Source of the DNA: a virus
Virus record (IMG/VR): IMGVR_UViG_3300042868_009074
Location: 1-64,000 of that record
Length of the DNA: 64,000 nt
Strand: one strand, 5' to 3'
Position numbers and translations under genes: made by a program. Each line of letters starts with the position of its first letter. Position 1 is the first letter of the stretch. Positions 48,058 through 56,746 of the stretch are shown here, in pieces. Under the pieces are notes generated by a model. That model did no database searches and was not told where the DNA came from. It was given only the letters and a program-made list of their open reading frames with translations.

Positions 48058-48297
48058 GCTTTGTGCTTTTTTGTCTACTTTAGTAAAAACTTGATTGATT
48101 TCTGTGGTAGATAGTTTGCCATCGTCCAAAAAGGCACGAGAAAGTCCCTCAACTACTGTAGCAACTCCAGCCATGCCTGCCATAAAGCAAGCTTTCCATA
48201 TAGGAACGCCGGCAATAGCACCAGCACCGATGACGCCAAGGCCAGATGCAGCAAAGGTAGCTACTATTCTTAAAATTATATTATATGTAGTCTTCAT
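48055..48297 (-). CDS. Holin-like membrane protein, 80 aa
   Basis: Two hydrophobic segments (about residues 9-30, I-V-A-T-F-A-A-S-G-L-G-V-I-G-A-G-A-I, and 34-48) separated by a short turn, then a charged amphipathic C-terminal tail. This resembles r1t/actinophage-type holins. It begins immediately after the 1025-aa gene and lies in the lysis/fibre region with an endolysin 3.4 kb upstream. Not proof of holin function. Confidence 0.7.
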   Translation of the reverse strand: MKTTYNIILRIVATFAASGLGVIGAGAIAGVPIWKACFMAGMAGVATVVEGLSRAFLDDGKLSTTEINQVFTKVDKKAQS

Positions 48298-48495
48298 TTA
48301 ATCCTCATCATTTTTAATCATGGCGTGGACATAGTGAACCAAAAAGGCACAACCTGTAGCTATGATCGTAATTTTTCTAGTTTCTCCAGAAAGAGTTGCG
48401 AACACTACGACACTACCTGAAATGGTAAAAGCCAGTGCTGAAGTCTCCCTTGAGAATTTTTTAATAAAGCCCCATGGACTAAATTTCCTTTTCAT
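48298..48495 (-). CDS. Possible internal in-frame product: 65-aa membrane protein
   Basis: Inside the 1025-aa gene, ATG 48495 is preceded by GAGGAGGAAACA, a near-perfect Shine-Dalgarno, in the same frame. Starting there gives a 65-residue basic protein with two hydrophobic stretches (A-L-A-F-T-I-S-G-S-V-V-V-F-A and I-T-I-I-A-T-G-C-A-F-L-V), the size of a holin or antiholin. It lies just upstream of the holin-like gene. Confidence 0.5.
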   Translation of the reverse strand: MKRKFSPWGFIKKFSRETSALAFTISGSVVVFATLSGETRKITIIATGCAFLVHYVHAMIKNDED

Positions 48496-51375
48496 TGTTT
48501 CCTCCTCGTATTTAAATATACTGTTTCTTGTGAAGTGGTTATCTTCTTGATCTTCCGGACCCTCTATTCCAGGGTCCTCTTCTTCTTCGCCTTCTGGATT
48601 CTCATCTTCCTTGCGACCATTGCTATTGGTTCCGTCGCCAGGACCTCCACCAGAGCCCCCAGAACCGCCTCCAGAGCCCCCAGAACCGCCTGATGGACCA
48701 GATGACCCAGTTCCTGCTCCCACGCCAACCGTAGCTGCTGATAGAGCTGCTGTAGCAGCCAAGAGAGTTCTACGAGATCCCACGTCTACCTGGGATCCAG
48801 TTGGCACATAGTCGTCAAGACCTTCTCCGTAAACGTCAATTTGAGTTTCAAATTCATCTTTAATTTCATCTGGGGCATCAGAAACTGCAGCTACCAAGGC
48901 TGCTTCCTCTGCTACAGATAGGTCACCAACTGGAATAGAATCAAAGATTTCAGCTGCCTGATCTGTGTCAATTGATTCCAAGACCTTCTCGCTGGTTGCG
49001 AGGTCAGTGGCCTGGTCTTCAGTAACGCCGTTTTCAATAACCGAATCAACTGCATCAGAGACCTGGTCTTCTGTAATGGTATCTGACTCCAAGACTCCAA
49101 CCAGTTCCTCAAACTGTTCATTCGATATCGGAGCATCTAAAATTGAATCAATAACAGAATCAAATTTTTCATCTGAAATAGGCTCATCAAAGATGTTGTC
49201 CAATGCAGCACTGAACTGTTCTGTAGATAGTGGCTCTTCAAAGACTGCTTGCACTGCAGCATCAAACTGCTCATCGCTCAGAGTTTTAACATCTTCAAAG
49301 ACGGCTGCTACTGCATCATCAAACTGAGCATCAGAAAGTGGACCATCAAACACTGCGGTAACAGCGTCTTCAAACTGTGCATCAGATAATTGAGTTGGGT
49401 CTTCAAATACTGCATCTACTGCAGCAGCGAAGTTCTCGTTAGACATGGGTCCATCAAACACTGATTCAATTACGGTAGCAAACTGAGTATCTGAGAGCTC
49501 TTGATCTAGAAGTGAGCTAACAACAGCGGTTAGTTGTTCTGGTGTTTCTGCGTCTGCAACTAAGTCATCAACTGCGTCTGCAATTCCTGCGTTAGACATA
49601 GGTCCATCAAAAATGTCTTCTACTGCAGCGTCTGCAGCGTCTTGAGTATCTTTAGGAACTATTATTTCTGGAGTTGGATCTTCAGGTATAACAACTGGAG
49701 TTACTTCTTCTGGAATTGTAGTAATAACTTCTGGGCTAACTGCTGGCGTATCTACTGGTTCAAATATTGTTTCAATAATGGTTGTTACAGGTGGCGAAAT
49801 TGTCGTAGTTGTTATTGTTTCTGGTTCTGGCGTTGAAACTGGAGTTAGATCTAGGTCTGGAATTGAAACAGTAGTATTTTCTGTTGGAAGAGTTTCGACA
49901 GGGGGAGGGACAACCTCTGGTGCAGTTGTTGTTGTTGTTGTGCCTGTTGGCACTTGTGGGACTATGGTTGTGGTTGTGGTGGTTGTATCCGGATCTGATG
50001 TTGTTGCATCAGCAACTTCCTGAGGACCATACAAACAGCTCCCTATTCCCTCGCCCACACATGGGGCGGTACCTGCTTGAATTTTAAATCGTACAGAACC
50101 ATAGCCAGTTTGACCTGAAGTATCAATCACATAAGTAGTATTTGCAGCATATGTCCAAACACCCCAACCGCCAGATTCTATGTTGTTATCTAAATTATAA
50201 AAAAGAATACTGTACATATACGGCTGCGTATTACTTGCATCTGGTGCATCCCAACTCAAGGTCACACTTCCATCGTCATTTGCTATGGCTGTTAAATTTT
50301 GGATAGAGTTAAAGTAAGGTACAGTAGTTGTGGTCGTTGTATCTGGTACTGTTGTGGTTGTAGCCGTAGTTGTTGTCGTAGACGTTGTTGTAGTAGTTGG
50401 CGGAAGAGTTGGTGCTGTTTCATTATTTGGCTCAACTCCACCAAACACCGCACATGAACTACCAGATTGATCGCAAGACAGCGTTGTTCCTATCTGGTCA
50501 TCAATCATTAAGACTGGTGGCAAACCTTGGTCATCTAAGTTGAACGATGTAAAGCCTAATTTATAAGTTCCAGTAACAGATACTTTATATGTTGATACTT
50601 GCCAACCAGTAGCACCGTAGGAGTTTGTCGAGTAGTCACCTGTGCCAGGGTTAGAAAATCCTAACAGTGCGTACGACTGATTAAAGTTATTAACTGTGAT
50701 TGCTGGAGTCGACGCAACGGTGACAGGAACAAGAGACGTAATAGATCCATCATTAAATGGAACGTAGTCAGTTGCCATATAGTTCCAAGACATTGTGTAT
50801 GTAATGCCAGCAGTTAATTGAACTTCACGAGTAATCCATGCTGCATCAGTTGGATTGCCACCGCCAAAACCAGATGCCTGTGCTTGTGACGACAGCATTG
50901 TTGTTATCTGAGATGTTTGAGTTGCAGAAAGACCAAGTGCTGCAGTAGCTTGAGTAAACGTTTGCTCACCTTTTGGCTGCAGGGCAACAGCATATGTTCC
51001 GCCCTTTGGAGAAAAAGTCCAGCTGCCTGCAGCAACTGCTGCAGCATAGTAAGGATTGTCGATTGTTTCGTATTGTGCAGGAGAGGTGTTTGGGATTACC
51101 CTGGTAATCGTTGGGCTCCCCATTGCTCCATTTGCGCCATGAGTAAATGTTCTAGAGCCATTGAATATTGTTACACCAGTTCCGCCACCGTTAATTGAAG
51201 TGCCAAGTGTTCCAGTTTGTGACCCTCTAGACCAGCCAGTTAGCGTGCCGTCTTCAAATCCAGCATTTGGTATAGATACAGAACTACCTGTAGCCCTTGC
51301 TGTTATTGGGGAAATCCAAGCAATAACAAATAATAATACAAGTATCCATGATCCACGACGTGGTATTATTCTCAT
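48298..51375 (-). CDS. Giant secreted or membrane-bound protein with Thr-rich linkers and acidic repeats, 1025 aa
   Basis: Residues 1-30 are a signal peptide. Residues 30-320 form a beta-sandwich/carbohydrate-binding-like domain (V-S-I-P-N-A-G-F-E-D-G-T-L-T-G-W). Thr-rich linkers (about 325-350, 445-530) flank an FN3-like domain. Residues about 575-830 contain repeats of roughly 22-30 residues such as V-F-D-G-P-L-S-D-A-Q-F, predicted helical and acidic. A Gly/Ser tract and acidic stretch follow, then a basic C-terminal region with two hydrophobic segments. It may be an adhesin-like surface or virion protein; no family fits all. Strong site GGAGGG before ATG 51375. Confidence 0.72.
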   Translation of the reverse strand: MRIIPRRGSWILVLLFVIAWISPITARATGSSVSIPNAGFEDGTLTGWSRGSQTGTLGTSINGGGTGVTIFNGSRTFTHGANGAMGSPTITRVIPNTSPAQYETIDNPYYAAAVAAGSWTFSPKGGTYAVALQPKGEQTFTQATAALGLSATQTSQITTMLSSQAQASGFGGGNPTDAAWITREVQLTAGITYTMSWNYMATDYVPFNDGSITSLVPVTVASTPAITVNNFNQSYALLGFSNPGTGDYSTNSYGATGWQVSTYKVSVTGTYKLGFTSFNLDDQGLPPVLMIDDQIGTTLSCDQSGSSCAVFGGVEPNNETAPTLPPTTTTTSTTTTTATTTTVPDTTTTTTVPYFNSIQNLTAIANDDGSVTLSWDAPDASNTQPYMYSILFYNLDNNIESGGWGVWTYAANTTYVIDTSGQTGYGSVRFKIQAGTAPCVGEGIGSCLYGPQEVADATTSDPDTTTTTTTIVPQVPTGTTTTTTAPEVVPPPVETLPTENTTVSIPDLDLTPVSTPEPETITTTTISPPVTTIIETIFEPVDTPAVSPEVITTIPEEVTPVVIPEDPTPEIIVPKDTQDAADAAVEDIFDGPMSNAGIADAVDDLVADAETPEQLTAVVSSLLDQELSDTQFATVIESVFDGPMSNENFAAAVDAVFEDPTQLSDAQFEDAVTAVFDGPLSDAQFDDAVAAVFEDVKTLSDEQFDAAVQAVFEEPLSTEQFSAALDNIFDEPISDEKFDSVIDSILDAPISNEQFEELVGVLESDTITEDQVSDAVDSVIENGVTEDQATDLATSEKVLESIDTDQAAEIFDSIPVGDLSVAEEAALVAAVSDAPDEIKDEFETQIDVYGEGLDDYVPTGSQVDVGSRRTLLAATAALSAATVGVGAGTGSSGPSGGSGGSGGGSGGSGGGPGDGTNSNGRKEDENPEGEEEEDPGIEGPEDQEDNHFTRNSIFKYEEETMKRKFSPWGFIKKFSRETSALAFTISGSVVVFATLSGETRKITIIATGCAFLVHYVHAMIKNDED

Positions 51376-51394
51376 CAGTCAGCCCTCCGATGTT

Positions 51395-51411
51395 CAAGAA
51401 TAATAGTAATG
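51395..51411 (-). promoter_or_regulatory. Late-type promoter motif before the 1025-aa gene
   Basis: Minus strand reads CATTACTATTATTCTTG, matching RTTACTATWWT, 20 bases before ATG 51375. Confidence 0.5.
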
Positions 51412-51456
51412 ATCATCAAGGATTTTTCATTAGTGAATCCTAACTGAGAAAGGGAA

Positions 51457-51488
51457 AAGCCCCAGTAGAAATTAATCCACTGGGGCTT
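51457..51488 (-). terminator. Intrinsic terminator after the lysis genes
   Basis: AAGCCCCAGT (51457-51466) and ACTGGGGCTT (51479-51488) form a perfect 10-bp stem with a 12-base loop. On the minus strand it is followed by T-T-C-C-C-T-T-T-C. It ends the endolysin/51563 transcript just upstream of the next late motif. Confidence 0.75.
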
Positions 51489-51562
51489 CGCACCGGCCTC
51501 CGTTGCAAGGAGATCAGTATATCATAAGATACTAATCTCTACTACTACTGAAGGTAAAATAT

Positions 51563-51682
51563 TTAATCTATTTCTATATCTGGATCAGATTTTTTAATTC
51601 CGTCAAATACAATAGCCAATATGGCAAGAGGCATTGCAAACATTGAAGCGACAATAGATATTACTAATATCGCTTTCAACAT
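51563..51682 (-). CDS. Single-span membrane peptide, 39 aa
   Basis: ATG 51682 overlaps the endolysin stop (TAATG). Residues 3-25 are one hydrophobic helix (A-I-L-V-I-S-I-V-A-S-M-F-A-M-P-L-A-I-L-A), followed by an acidic tail. Translational coupling to the endolysin suggests a holin or lysis accessory. Confidence 0.6.
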   Translation of the reverse strand: MLKAILVISIVASMFAMPLAILAIVFDGIKKSDPDIEID

Positions 51683-52215
51683 TAAGCTGCGCCTGGTTTT
51701 GGCGTTGCTCTCCATGCAGCTTCAAACTTTGCAGCGTCATTAGCCATTTCTGGAGATAATTCAAAGTGAAGCCATTTGCCACCGAAACTTCCGGCGTTGT
51801 CTTTAGCATCGTAAATTTTTACGCCCTTGACCCCTTCGCCACGGGAACAGCGGTATCCACGACCGTAGCCAACGTTTTTGTCTGCCTTGTCAGCATCGAA
51901 AGCATAGTCATGAATCTCTTCAATGCCAAGCTCTTTTGAATACTTAAGAAACCAATCCCAAGCTTCAACTGCAGCTTTACGATCTGTATAACCAACGTCA
52001 CATGCACGACCTGTTGCATGAACTGATAGCCACTTTTCCATACCAGGATCGCCTAGCTTTTTACCAGCGGTATTGGAGTTACGCATTAAGCGATTTGAAT
52101 AAGCTCCAAGGTTAGTGAACTTCCAACGCTTTCCGCATAGTTCAATTAGCTTTTGAGTGCCAGGCTTTGCGCCCTTGCCATCACCGTCTGAGTTGCCTGT
52201 ATACTTTCTTGCCAT
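51682..52215 (-). CDS. Endolysin: M15-family (VanY-like) D-Ala-D-Ala/L-Ala-D-Glu peptidase
   Basis: 177 residues. S-V-H-A-T-G-R-A-C-D-V-G is the SxHxxGxAxD zinc motif of M15 peptidases, and G-G-K-W-L-H-F-E supplies the last His. The Lys/Gly-rich N-terminal 40 residues contain T-Q-K-L-I-E-L-C-G and a R-L-M-R-N-S-N entry typical of actinophage endolysins. No signal peptide, so it needs a holin. A strong AAGGAG site precedes ATG 52215. It cleaves peptide stems of host peptidoglycan; the exact bond is not decided by sequence. Confidence 0.9.
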   Translation of the reverse strand: MARKYTGNSDGDGKGAKPGTQKLIELCGKRWKFTNLGAYSNRLMRNSNTAGKKLGDPGMEKWLSVHATGRACDVGYTDRKAAVEAWDWFLKYSKELGIEEIHDYAFDADKADKNVGYGRGYRCSRGEGVKGVKIYDAKDNAGSFGGKWLHFELSPEMANDAAKFEAAWRATPKPGAA

Positions 52216-52242
52216 TTTATTTATTCTCCTTATATACTATCG

Positions 52243-52259
52243 TGTTAATAATAGTAACG
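52243..52259 (-). promoter_or_regulatory. Late-type promoter motif before the endolysin
   Basis: Minus strand reads CGTTACTATTATTAACA, with a mirrored GTTA...TAAC. It lies 28 bases upstream of ATG 52215. Confidence 0.55.
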
Positions 52260-52260
52260 A

Positions 52261-52897
52261 CTAAATGTATTCCCCGAATCTTTTGATCTCCCTACCGGGA
52301 ACGCCAACTACAGTAGCGTTATCGTTTATGTGATCTATAACAACTGTTCCAGCTCCTAGCGTACAGTTTGATCCTACGCTCTTAAAGTTAATTATGACAC
52401 TACCAGCTCCTATAGAAGTAGCTTCCCCTACATTGACATCTCCGCAGATTCTAGCTCCAGGACTAACCGTGCAATAATCCCCTATTGTACTGGACTGATT
52501 AATGGATGCAGCTGTGTTTACATGTACGTGGACACCAAGATTAACTTTAGTGGTTAAAACAGAATATGGACCCATTGTTAAACCATTTCCGTATTGACAC
52601 TGTGTTCCAACTACAGCCGTTTCATGTATCAGATTGGCAGCACGTTCGATTCTATTTATATTTGATTCTATTTCTCTTCTTATTCTAGACGAGTTAATAG
52701 CTATTGTATATTTTAAATTTGGATATTTATCTAATAAAAAATTTATAAAAGATACATCACCAAGTAAATCGCCATTATTAACAGATGGGTCGTCGTCTAA
52801 ATAGCCTATGACATTCCAATATTCATATTTATCAGAATGAGCCAGGTATTCTAAATCTCTAGAATGCCCACCAGCTCCGAATTAAAACTAAATCCAT
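52261..52897 (-). CDS. NeuD/PglD-like sugar O-/N-acetyltransferase with a one-base frame interruption near its start
   Basis: The C-terminal 104 residues (M-G-P-Y-S-V-L ...) form a left-handed beta-helix with repeated hexapeptides (I-G-D-Y-C-T-V; G-V-P-G-R-E-I), as in NeuD/PglD acetyltransferases. Upstream the frame continues to F-G-A-G-G-H-S-R-D-L-E-Y-L, the N-terminal nucleotide-like domain of this family, but ATG 52897 (M-D-L-V-L) is in another frame: reading needs one A dropped near 52880-52884. The ATG overlaps the preceding gene, which supports the restored form of about 211 residues. It would acetylate an amino sugar of the glycan. Confidence 0.75.
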
Positions 52898-53325
52898 AAT
52901 TTAATCTTTGAAAAATCGTTATCACAAATTCCATATACATTTATTATGTCTTCTGGTTTTTTTGGGAATAGTACAACACTGTTATTTAGTTTTTTAACTC
53001 CTGGAAAAGCCCATATTAAACCTGAAGATGTCATCGTATACTCATCTGTCTGATGCCAAAAAAAGTTAGCATTGGGGTAATCATTGAATAAAGATTCAAA
53101 TGCTTCTGAATTCTTGCAATGTAGCCAGTATCTTTTATCTAAATAGTCTTTTATATTAATTTTATATTGAGCTTCATCATGACCTAAATACCAAGACCCA
53201 TCAAATAGTCTAATGTCTATCTCTACATCGTATCCTTGAGATAAAGCTTCTTCAATATACTCTGGACTATTTTCTAGATCTTTTTTAATACCGGCGTAGT
53301 TGCCTCTATGTGCAATTAATTTCAT
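52888..53325 (-). CDS. GDPD-like phosphodiesterase-fold protein, 145 aa
   Basis: I-A-H-R-G-N-Y near the start, Y-D-V-E-I-D-I-R-L-F and L-G-H-D-E match the H-R-G and E-x-D motifs of glycerophosphodiester phosphodiesterases, but the protein is half the usual 250-residue length. It lies in the sugar cluster, starts 4 bases inside the previous gene's end, and shares a transcript with the HAD/nucleotidyltransferase gene. Probably hydrolyses a phosphodiester in a surface polymer; activity uncertain. Confidence 0.68.
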   Translation of the reverse strand: MKLIAHRGNYAGIKKDLENSPEYIEEALSQGYDVEIDIRLFDGSWYLGHDEAQYKINIKDYLDKRYWLHCKNSEAFESLFNDYPNANFFWHQTDEYTMTSSGLIWAFPGVKKLNNSVVLFPKKPEDIINVYGICDNDFSKIKLWI

Positions 53326-54692
53326 TTTGTATAATTTTGTAAGAAATAGTTAAGGTCTTCTGGTGTACCAATTCCCCACATCTTTTCTATATTTTTTACT
53401 CTAATTTTTTTACCATCTTCTATAGCTTGATTGAATACAGGGCAAACATAAAACTCACCATTTGTTCTAATATCTTTATCTATCATTTGCTCCGCATATT
53501 TTACATAGTCGGAACCCTTTTTCCAGAAGTAAATGCCAACGGTAGCCAAATTGCTAATAGGTTTTTTTTCGGCAACTTCTGAAACAAATCCGTCTTCATT
53601 TAACTTTGCATAAGACCACTTGGGATGCGAGGCCTCAAATGTTAAAATTCCACCATCTATTCCGTCCGCATTAAAGGCGTACAGCGCCTCATTGCTATTC
53701 CATTCCACAAATTGATCTGAGTTAGCCATTATCAAAGGACTGTCATTATCTATTAATTCTTTTGCCAAAAGAGTCGTGCATGCTGCTCCCTCTGTAAGCG
53801 AATCAACTTGCACTATTTTGCAATTTGGGGCTATAAGCTTAAGCAAATACTGTAAATTGTATTTCTCATAGTGTTCTTTTTGCACTATGAATATATAATT
53901 TGCCTCAATGTTTAAATTCTCCACAACCACTTGAATCATCGGTTTTCCATTAACTTCTATTAAAGGTTTTGGAAATGTGTATCCAGCTGCTTCGAATCTA
54001 CTTCCCGCTCCAGCCATTGGTATTAATACATTCATTTTTTCTGATCTCCAAGGTATATTTTTTTCTTCTTTTTGAGAAAGAATATTAATGATTTTATCAA
54101 TTTTTTTAACATTTAAATCATCTCTATTTTCTACGGCAATTAGATTAGCTCCGCTATCTAAAGCCCCCTGTCTTCCTATGTGACTATCTTCGATTATCAC
54201 ACAATTTTTAGGTAGGGCATTACACGCAATCATGCATCGCCAATACATTTCCGGAAAAGGTTTAGTTCTTTTTACATCGTCGTTACTCATGAAGTAATCT
54301 ACATACTTGATTAAGCCCAGCTTAAGAAGAACTAGTTTTACTGTGTCTCTAACGCTATTTGAAGCTACTGCTATTTTTATATTATTGTCTTTTATTCTTT
54401 TAAAATAAGAAATTAGTTCTTCATCTTGATATAAATTATCAAAAATCGACAATGTTTCTTCTTGTTTTTTTTGCCACACAGCATTGTGCAAATTAGCAGG
54501 TAGCCCTTTTGATTCTGATAATGTATTTAATTTCTTAGTTGTTGGTAGACCATCGTATATGCTTAAGTGCTCTTCTCTGGAAATTGTGTATTGGTCACCA
54601 AAAAAAGCAAGGGCTTTGTTTAGTGCGTGATAGTGGACTTCTCTGCTATCGAGAAGTACTCCGTCTAAATCAAATATAGCTAAATTATTCAT
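53322..54692 (-). CDS. HAD phosphatase / sugar nucleotidyltransferase fusion
   Basis: 456 residues. Residues 1-205 are a HAD hydrolase: D-L-D-G-V-L-L-D (motif I, 8-15), A-S-N-S (motif II), K-P-F-P-E (Lys), and I-E-D-S (motif IV). Residues 218-456 are a nucleotidyltransferase: L-I-P-M-A-G-A-G-S-R-F, F-P-K-P-L, and N-S-D at the metal site. Fusion of a phosphatase with a sugar-phosphate nucleotidyltransferase suggests production of an NDP-activated sugar or alditol in one step. The second domain starts at an internal ATG. Confidence 0.85.
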   Translation of the reverse strand: MNNLAIFDLDGVLLDSREVHYHALNKALAFFGDQYTISREEHLSIYDGLPTTKKLNTLSESKGLPANLHNAVWQKKQEETLSIFDNLYQDEELISYFKRIKDNNIKIAVASNSVRDTVKLVLLKLGLIKYVDYFMSNDDVKRTKPFPEMYWRCMIACNALPKNCVIIEDSHIGRQGALDSGANLIAVENRDDLNVKKIDKIINILSQKEEKNIPWRSEKMNVLIPMAGAGSRFEAAGYTFPKPLIEVNGKPMIQVVVENLNIEANYIFIVQKEHYEKYNLQYLLKLIAPNCKIVQVDSLTEGAACTTLLAKELIDNDSPLIMANSDQFVEWNSNEALYAFNADGIDGGILTFEASHPKWSYAKLNEDGFVSEVAEKKPISNLATVGIYFWKKGSDYVKYAEQMIDKDIRTNGEFYVCPVFNQAIEDGKKIRVKNIEKMWGIGTPEDLNYFLQNYTK

Positions 54693-54696
54693 ATGA

Positions 54697-55365
54697 TCAC
54701 ATTCTTAGTAGATAGTTTTTCTTTACGTATGTTTCATCATACGAACCATAAAAATCGCCCATAGGACCTTGCAAAGAATTGGTAACATCATAGCCTAACT
54801 CCCCCAATACCATACCTAGTATTCTTTCAGTTGCGCATGATTCATATTTATTATTTGGAAGTATATTAAAAAATCCACAATCAGATAGATCTTTCATTAC
54901 CTGATCTTGGCACAACATCATCGGGCCGAAAACACCTTTATAAATACCAGGCACTCCATACCCTACGGACTCTCTCATAACTGAATCCGCCCATACAGAC
55001 AGATCATTGTCATTTGCATCTCTGCCTATTGGAACCGGTGGAGAATCCCACCATCTTATAGTAGTAAGTTTGCTACTTTTTACAAAATCAATATTATCTT
55101 TCAATACAAGAGAGTCATGAATACAGTAATAAAAGTCTTCTTCTGGATTATTTTTATAACCTATGTTATAAGCCTCTAGGGCGTAATGCCTATTCTCAAC
55201 ATCATATATGACAACTGAAGAGTCTATGTCTTGAAAATATGATTTATCATTTGAATCAGAATCTACGATAACTATTTTTTCATTTGGATGAAAACGCATT
55301 ATAGAATCAATGCATTCGAAAATAACAGGATAATTAGAGTCAAATTTACACGGTATTATAAACAA
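54697..55365 (-). CDS. Glycosyltransferase-like (GT-A) protein, 222 aa
   Basis: TTG 55365 is preceded by GAGGAG. The N-terminus F-I-I-P-C-K with K-I-V-I-V-D-S-D-S-N-D and later H-D-S-L-V-L shows a GT-A-like Rossmann start with an acidic D-S-x-S site and an H-D pair in place of the usual DxD. Family 2-like, exact acceptor unknown. Part of the sugar cluster transcribed together. Confidence 0.65.
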   Translation of the reverse strand: MFIIPCKFDSNYPVIFECIDSIMRFHPNEKIVIVDSDSNDKSYFQDIDSSVVIYDVENRHYALEAYNIGYKNNPEEDFYYCIHDSLVLKDNIDFVKSSKLTTIRWWDSPPVPIGRDANDNDLSVWADSVMRESVGYGVPGIYKGVFGPMMLCQDQVMKDLSDCGFFNILPNNKYESCATERILGMVLGELGYDVTNSLQGPMGDFYGSYDETYVKKNYLLRM

Positions 55366-55367
55366 AA

Positions 55368-56090
55368 CTACTCCTCATTGGTAAGCAGAAAGCAGCCAAA
55401 GCCTTCAGGCAGGTCTTTTATATCTATGCAATTGTCATAATCGTCAAAAGCGTGGGTGTATATTTTAGATAATGATGCTACCAGACTACGATGACCTTCT
55501 TCTCTATTCGGATTAAAAGAAGTATGCAAAGACAGTACCATTGGTATTTTTGCTTTCATTAAAGATTCTTCAAAAGAAGGTATTGCTATTGATTCATAAC
55601 CTTCAATATCTACCTTGATTAACGAGTAATCGCCTAAGGAAAGAAGCTCTTCCATATCAACCCCATCTACTATTTCCCTACCTGGATTAACAGAATCTAA
55701 TACTCTCGTCATTGAGTCACCTAGTTCAACACTAGGATCTATTGCTACTTGCTTGCTTGAAGAGAATGCCTTTTCCAAAAGAATAACATTTTTAAATTTG
55801 TTAGCTTCTATATTTTTCTGTAAAAAACTAAAAGCCACTGGATCTGGTTCAACAGCTATTACTTTTCTGGAAAGCTCCGCTGCATATAGGGTGTTTGGAC
55901 CAATCCACGCACCTATGTCTAAGAAGTCTTTTTGTTTATTCAAATATTTGTCATATGCTCTGAATACAGAAGGCTCTGAATCTGGATAGAATTTTTCCCA
56001 ATAGTCAAAACCTGGTGGTCTATGAAATAAATCATCATCTATTACATTAAATGTAAAATTATTTTTTTTAACTGTAATCTTTTCTGTCAT
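55368..56090 (-). CDS. FkbM-family methyltransferase
   Basis: ATG 56090 overlaps the stop of the preceding gene (TAATG); an upstream in-frame TTG at 56102 is less likely. 240 residues. F-L-D-I-G-A-W-I-G-P-N-T is SAM motif I, V-I-A-V-E-P-D-P-V-A-F the acidic strand 2, and L-I-K-V-D-I-E-G-Y-E the family hallmark. It O-methylates a sugar in the surface glycan, extending it with the neighbouring glycosyltransferases. Confidence 0.9.
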   Translation of the reverse strand: MTEKITVKKNNFTFNVIDDDLFHRPPGFDYWEKFYPDSEPSVFRAYDKYLNKQKDFLDIGAWIGPNTLYAAELSRKVIAVEPDPVAFSFLQKNIEANKFKNVILLEKAFSSSKQVAIDPSVELGDSMTRVLDSVNPGREIVDGVDMEELLSLGDYSLIKVDIEGYESIAIPSFEESLMKAKIPMVLSLHTSFNPNREEGHRSLVASLSKIYTHAFDDYDNCIDIKDLPEGFGCFLLTNEE

Positions 56091-56746
56091 TAGAGAAACC
56101 AACCTTCACTTCTTCTTCCGCCTATGTGGGTGACTAATGGTTCATCATATATATTTCCATAAAAACCAAATCTATAATCTTTATCTATAGAATGAACTTT
56201 TGTTGTAAACTCAGATTCTCCACCATGATCTGGCCAACCCATCTTAACCGTAGACATAGGATATAAGCATGGGTTTAATGTAAATAATCGACCATGTTGA
56301 AAGTAATCTTCTTTTTGAGAATAGTCTTCAAGATGTTGAAAGACAAATCCACCTACTGCTTCTTCAGGAGGATTAACAGAAGCGCGAACTAAAGCCATTT
56401 GAACAAGATGTGGATTCTGTCTTAATAAAAATGCCATGTGTGCTATGTCTATTGATTTATTAAATAGAAAGTCATCTTCTAAATGAAAAACGTAGTCAAC
56501 TTCTGGGTTAACAGAACTCCAAGCTGATTGGACTGCTCCAGCCAATCCTCTTCTTTGTTCATGTGATACTATATTAAACCCTGGAAATCTATTAACCAAA
56601 AAATCATGATATCTTGGATCGCCAGAGTCATTAATGATTAACTTTTCAAAAAAATCATAATTAATTACTTCGTTAAATCTATCTATAGTTTGCTCAATGC
56701 AAGCTTGTCTTCCGTCAGTTATTACTACTAATGATATTTTATTCAC
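56090..56746 (-). CDS. Glycosyltransferase family 2-like, 218 aa
   Basis: GTG 56746 start. S-L-V-V-I-T-D-G-R at the beginning, K-L-I-I-N-D-S-G and F-H-L-E-D-D-F (EDD at the metal site) identify a GT-A fold; G-W-P and an H-G-G-E region follow. Overlaps both neighbours, so it is co-translated with the sugar genes. Donor and acceptor unknown. Confidence 0.8.
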   Translation of the reverse strand: MNKISLVVITDGRQACIEQTIDRFNEVINYDFFEKLIINDSGDPRYHDFLVNRFPGFNIVSHEQRRGLAGAVQSAWSSVNPEVDYVFHLEDDFLFNKSIDIAHMAFLLRQNPHLVQMALVRASVNPPEEAVGGFVFQHLEDYSQKEDYFQHGRLFTLNPCLYPMSTVKMGWPDHGGESEFTTKVHSIDKDYRFGFYGNIYDEPLVTHIGGRRSEGWFL

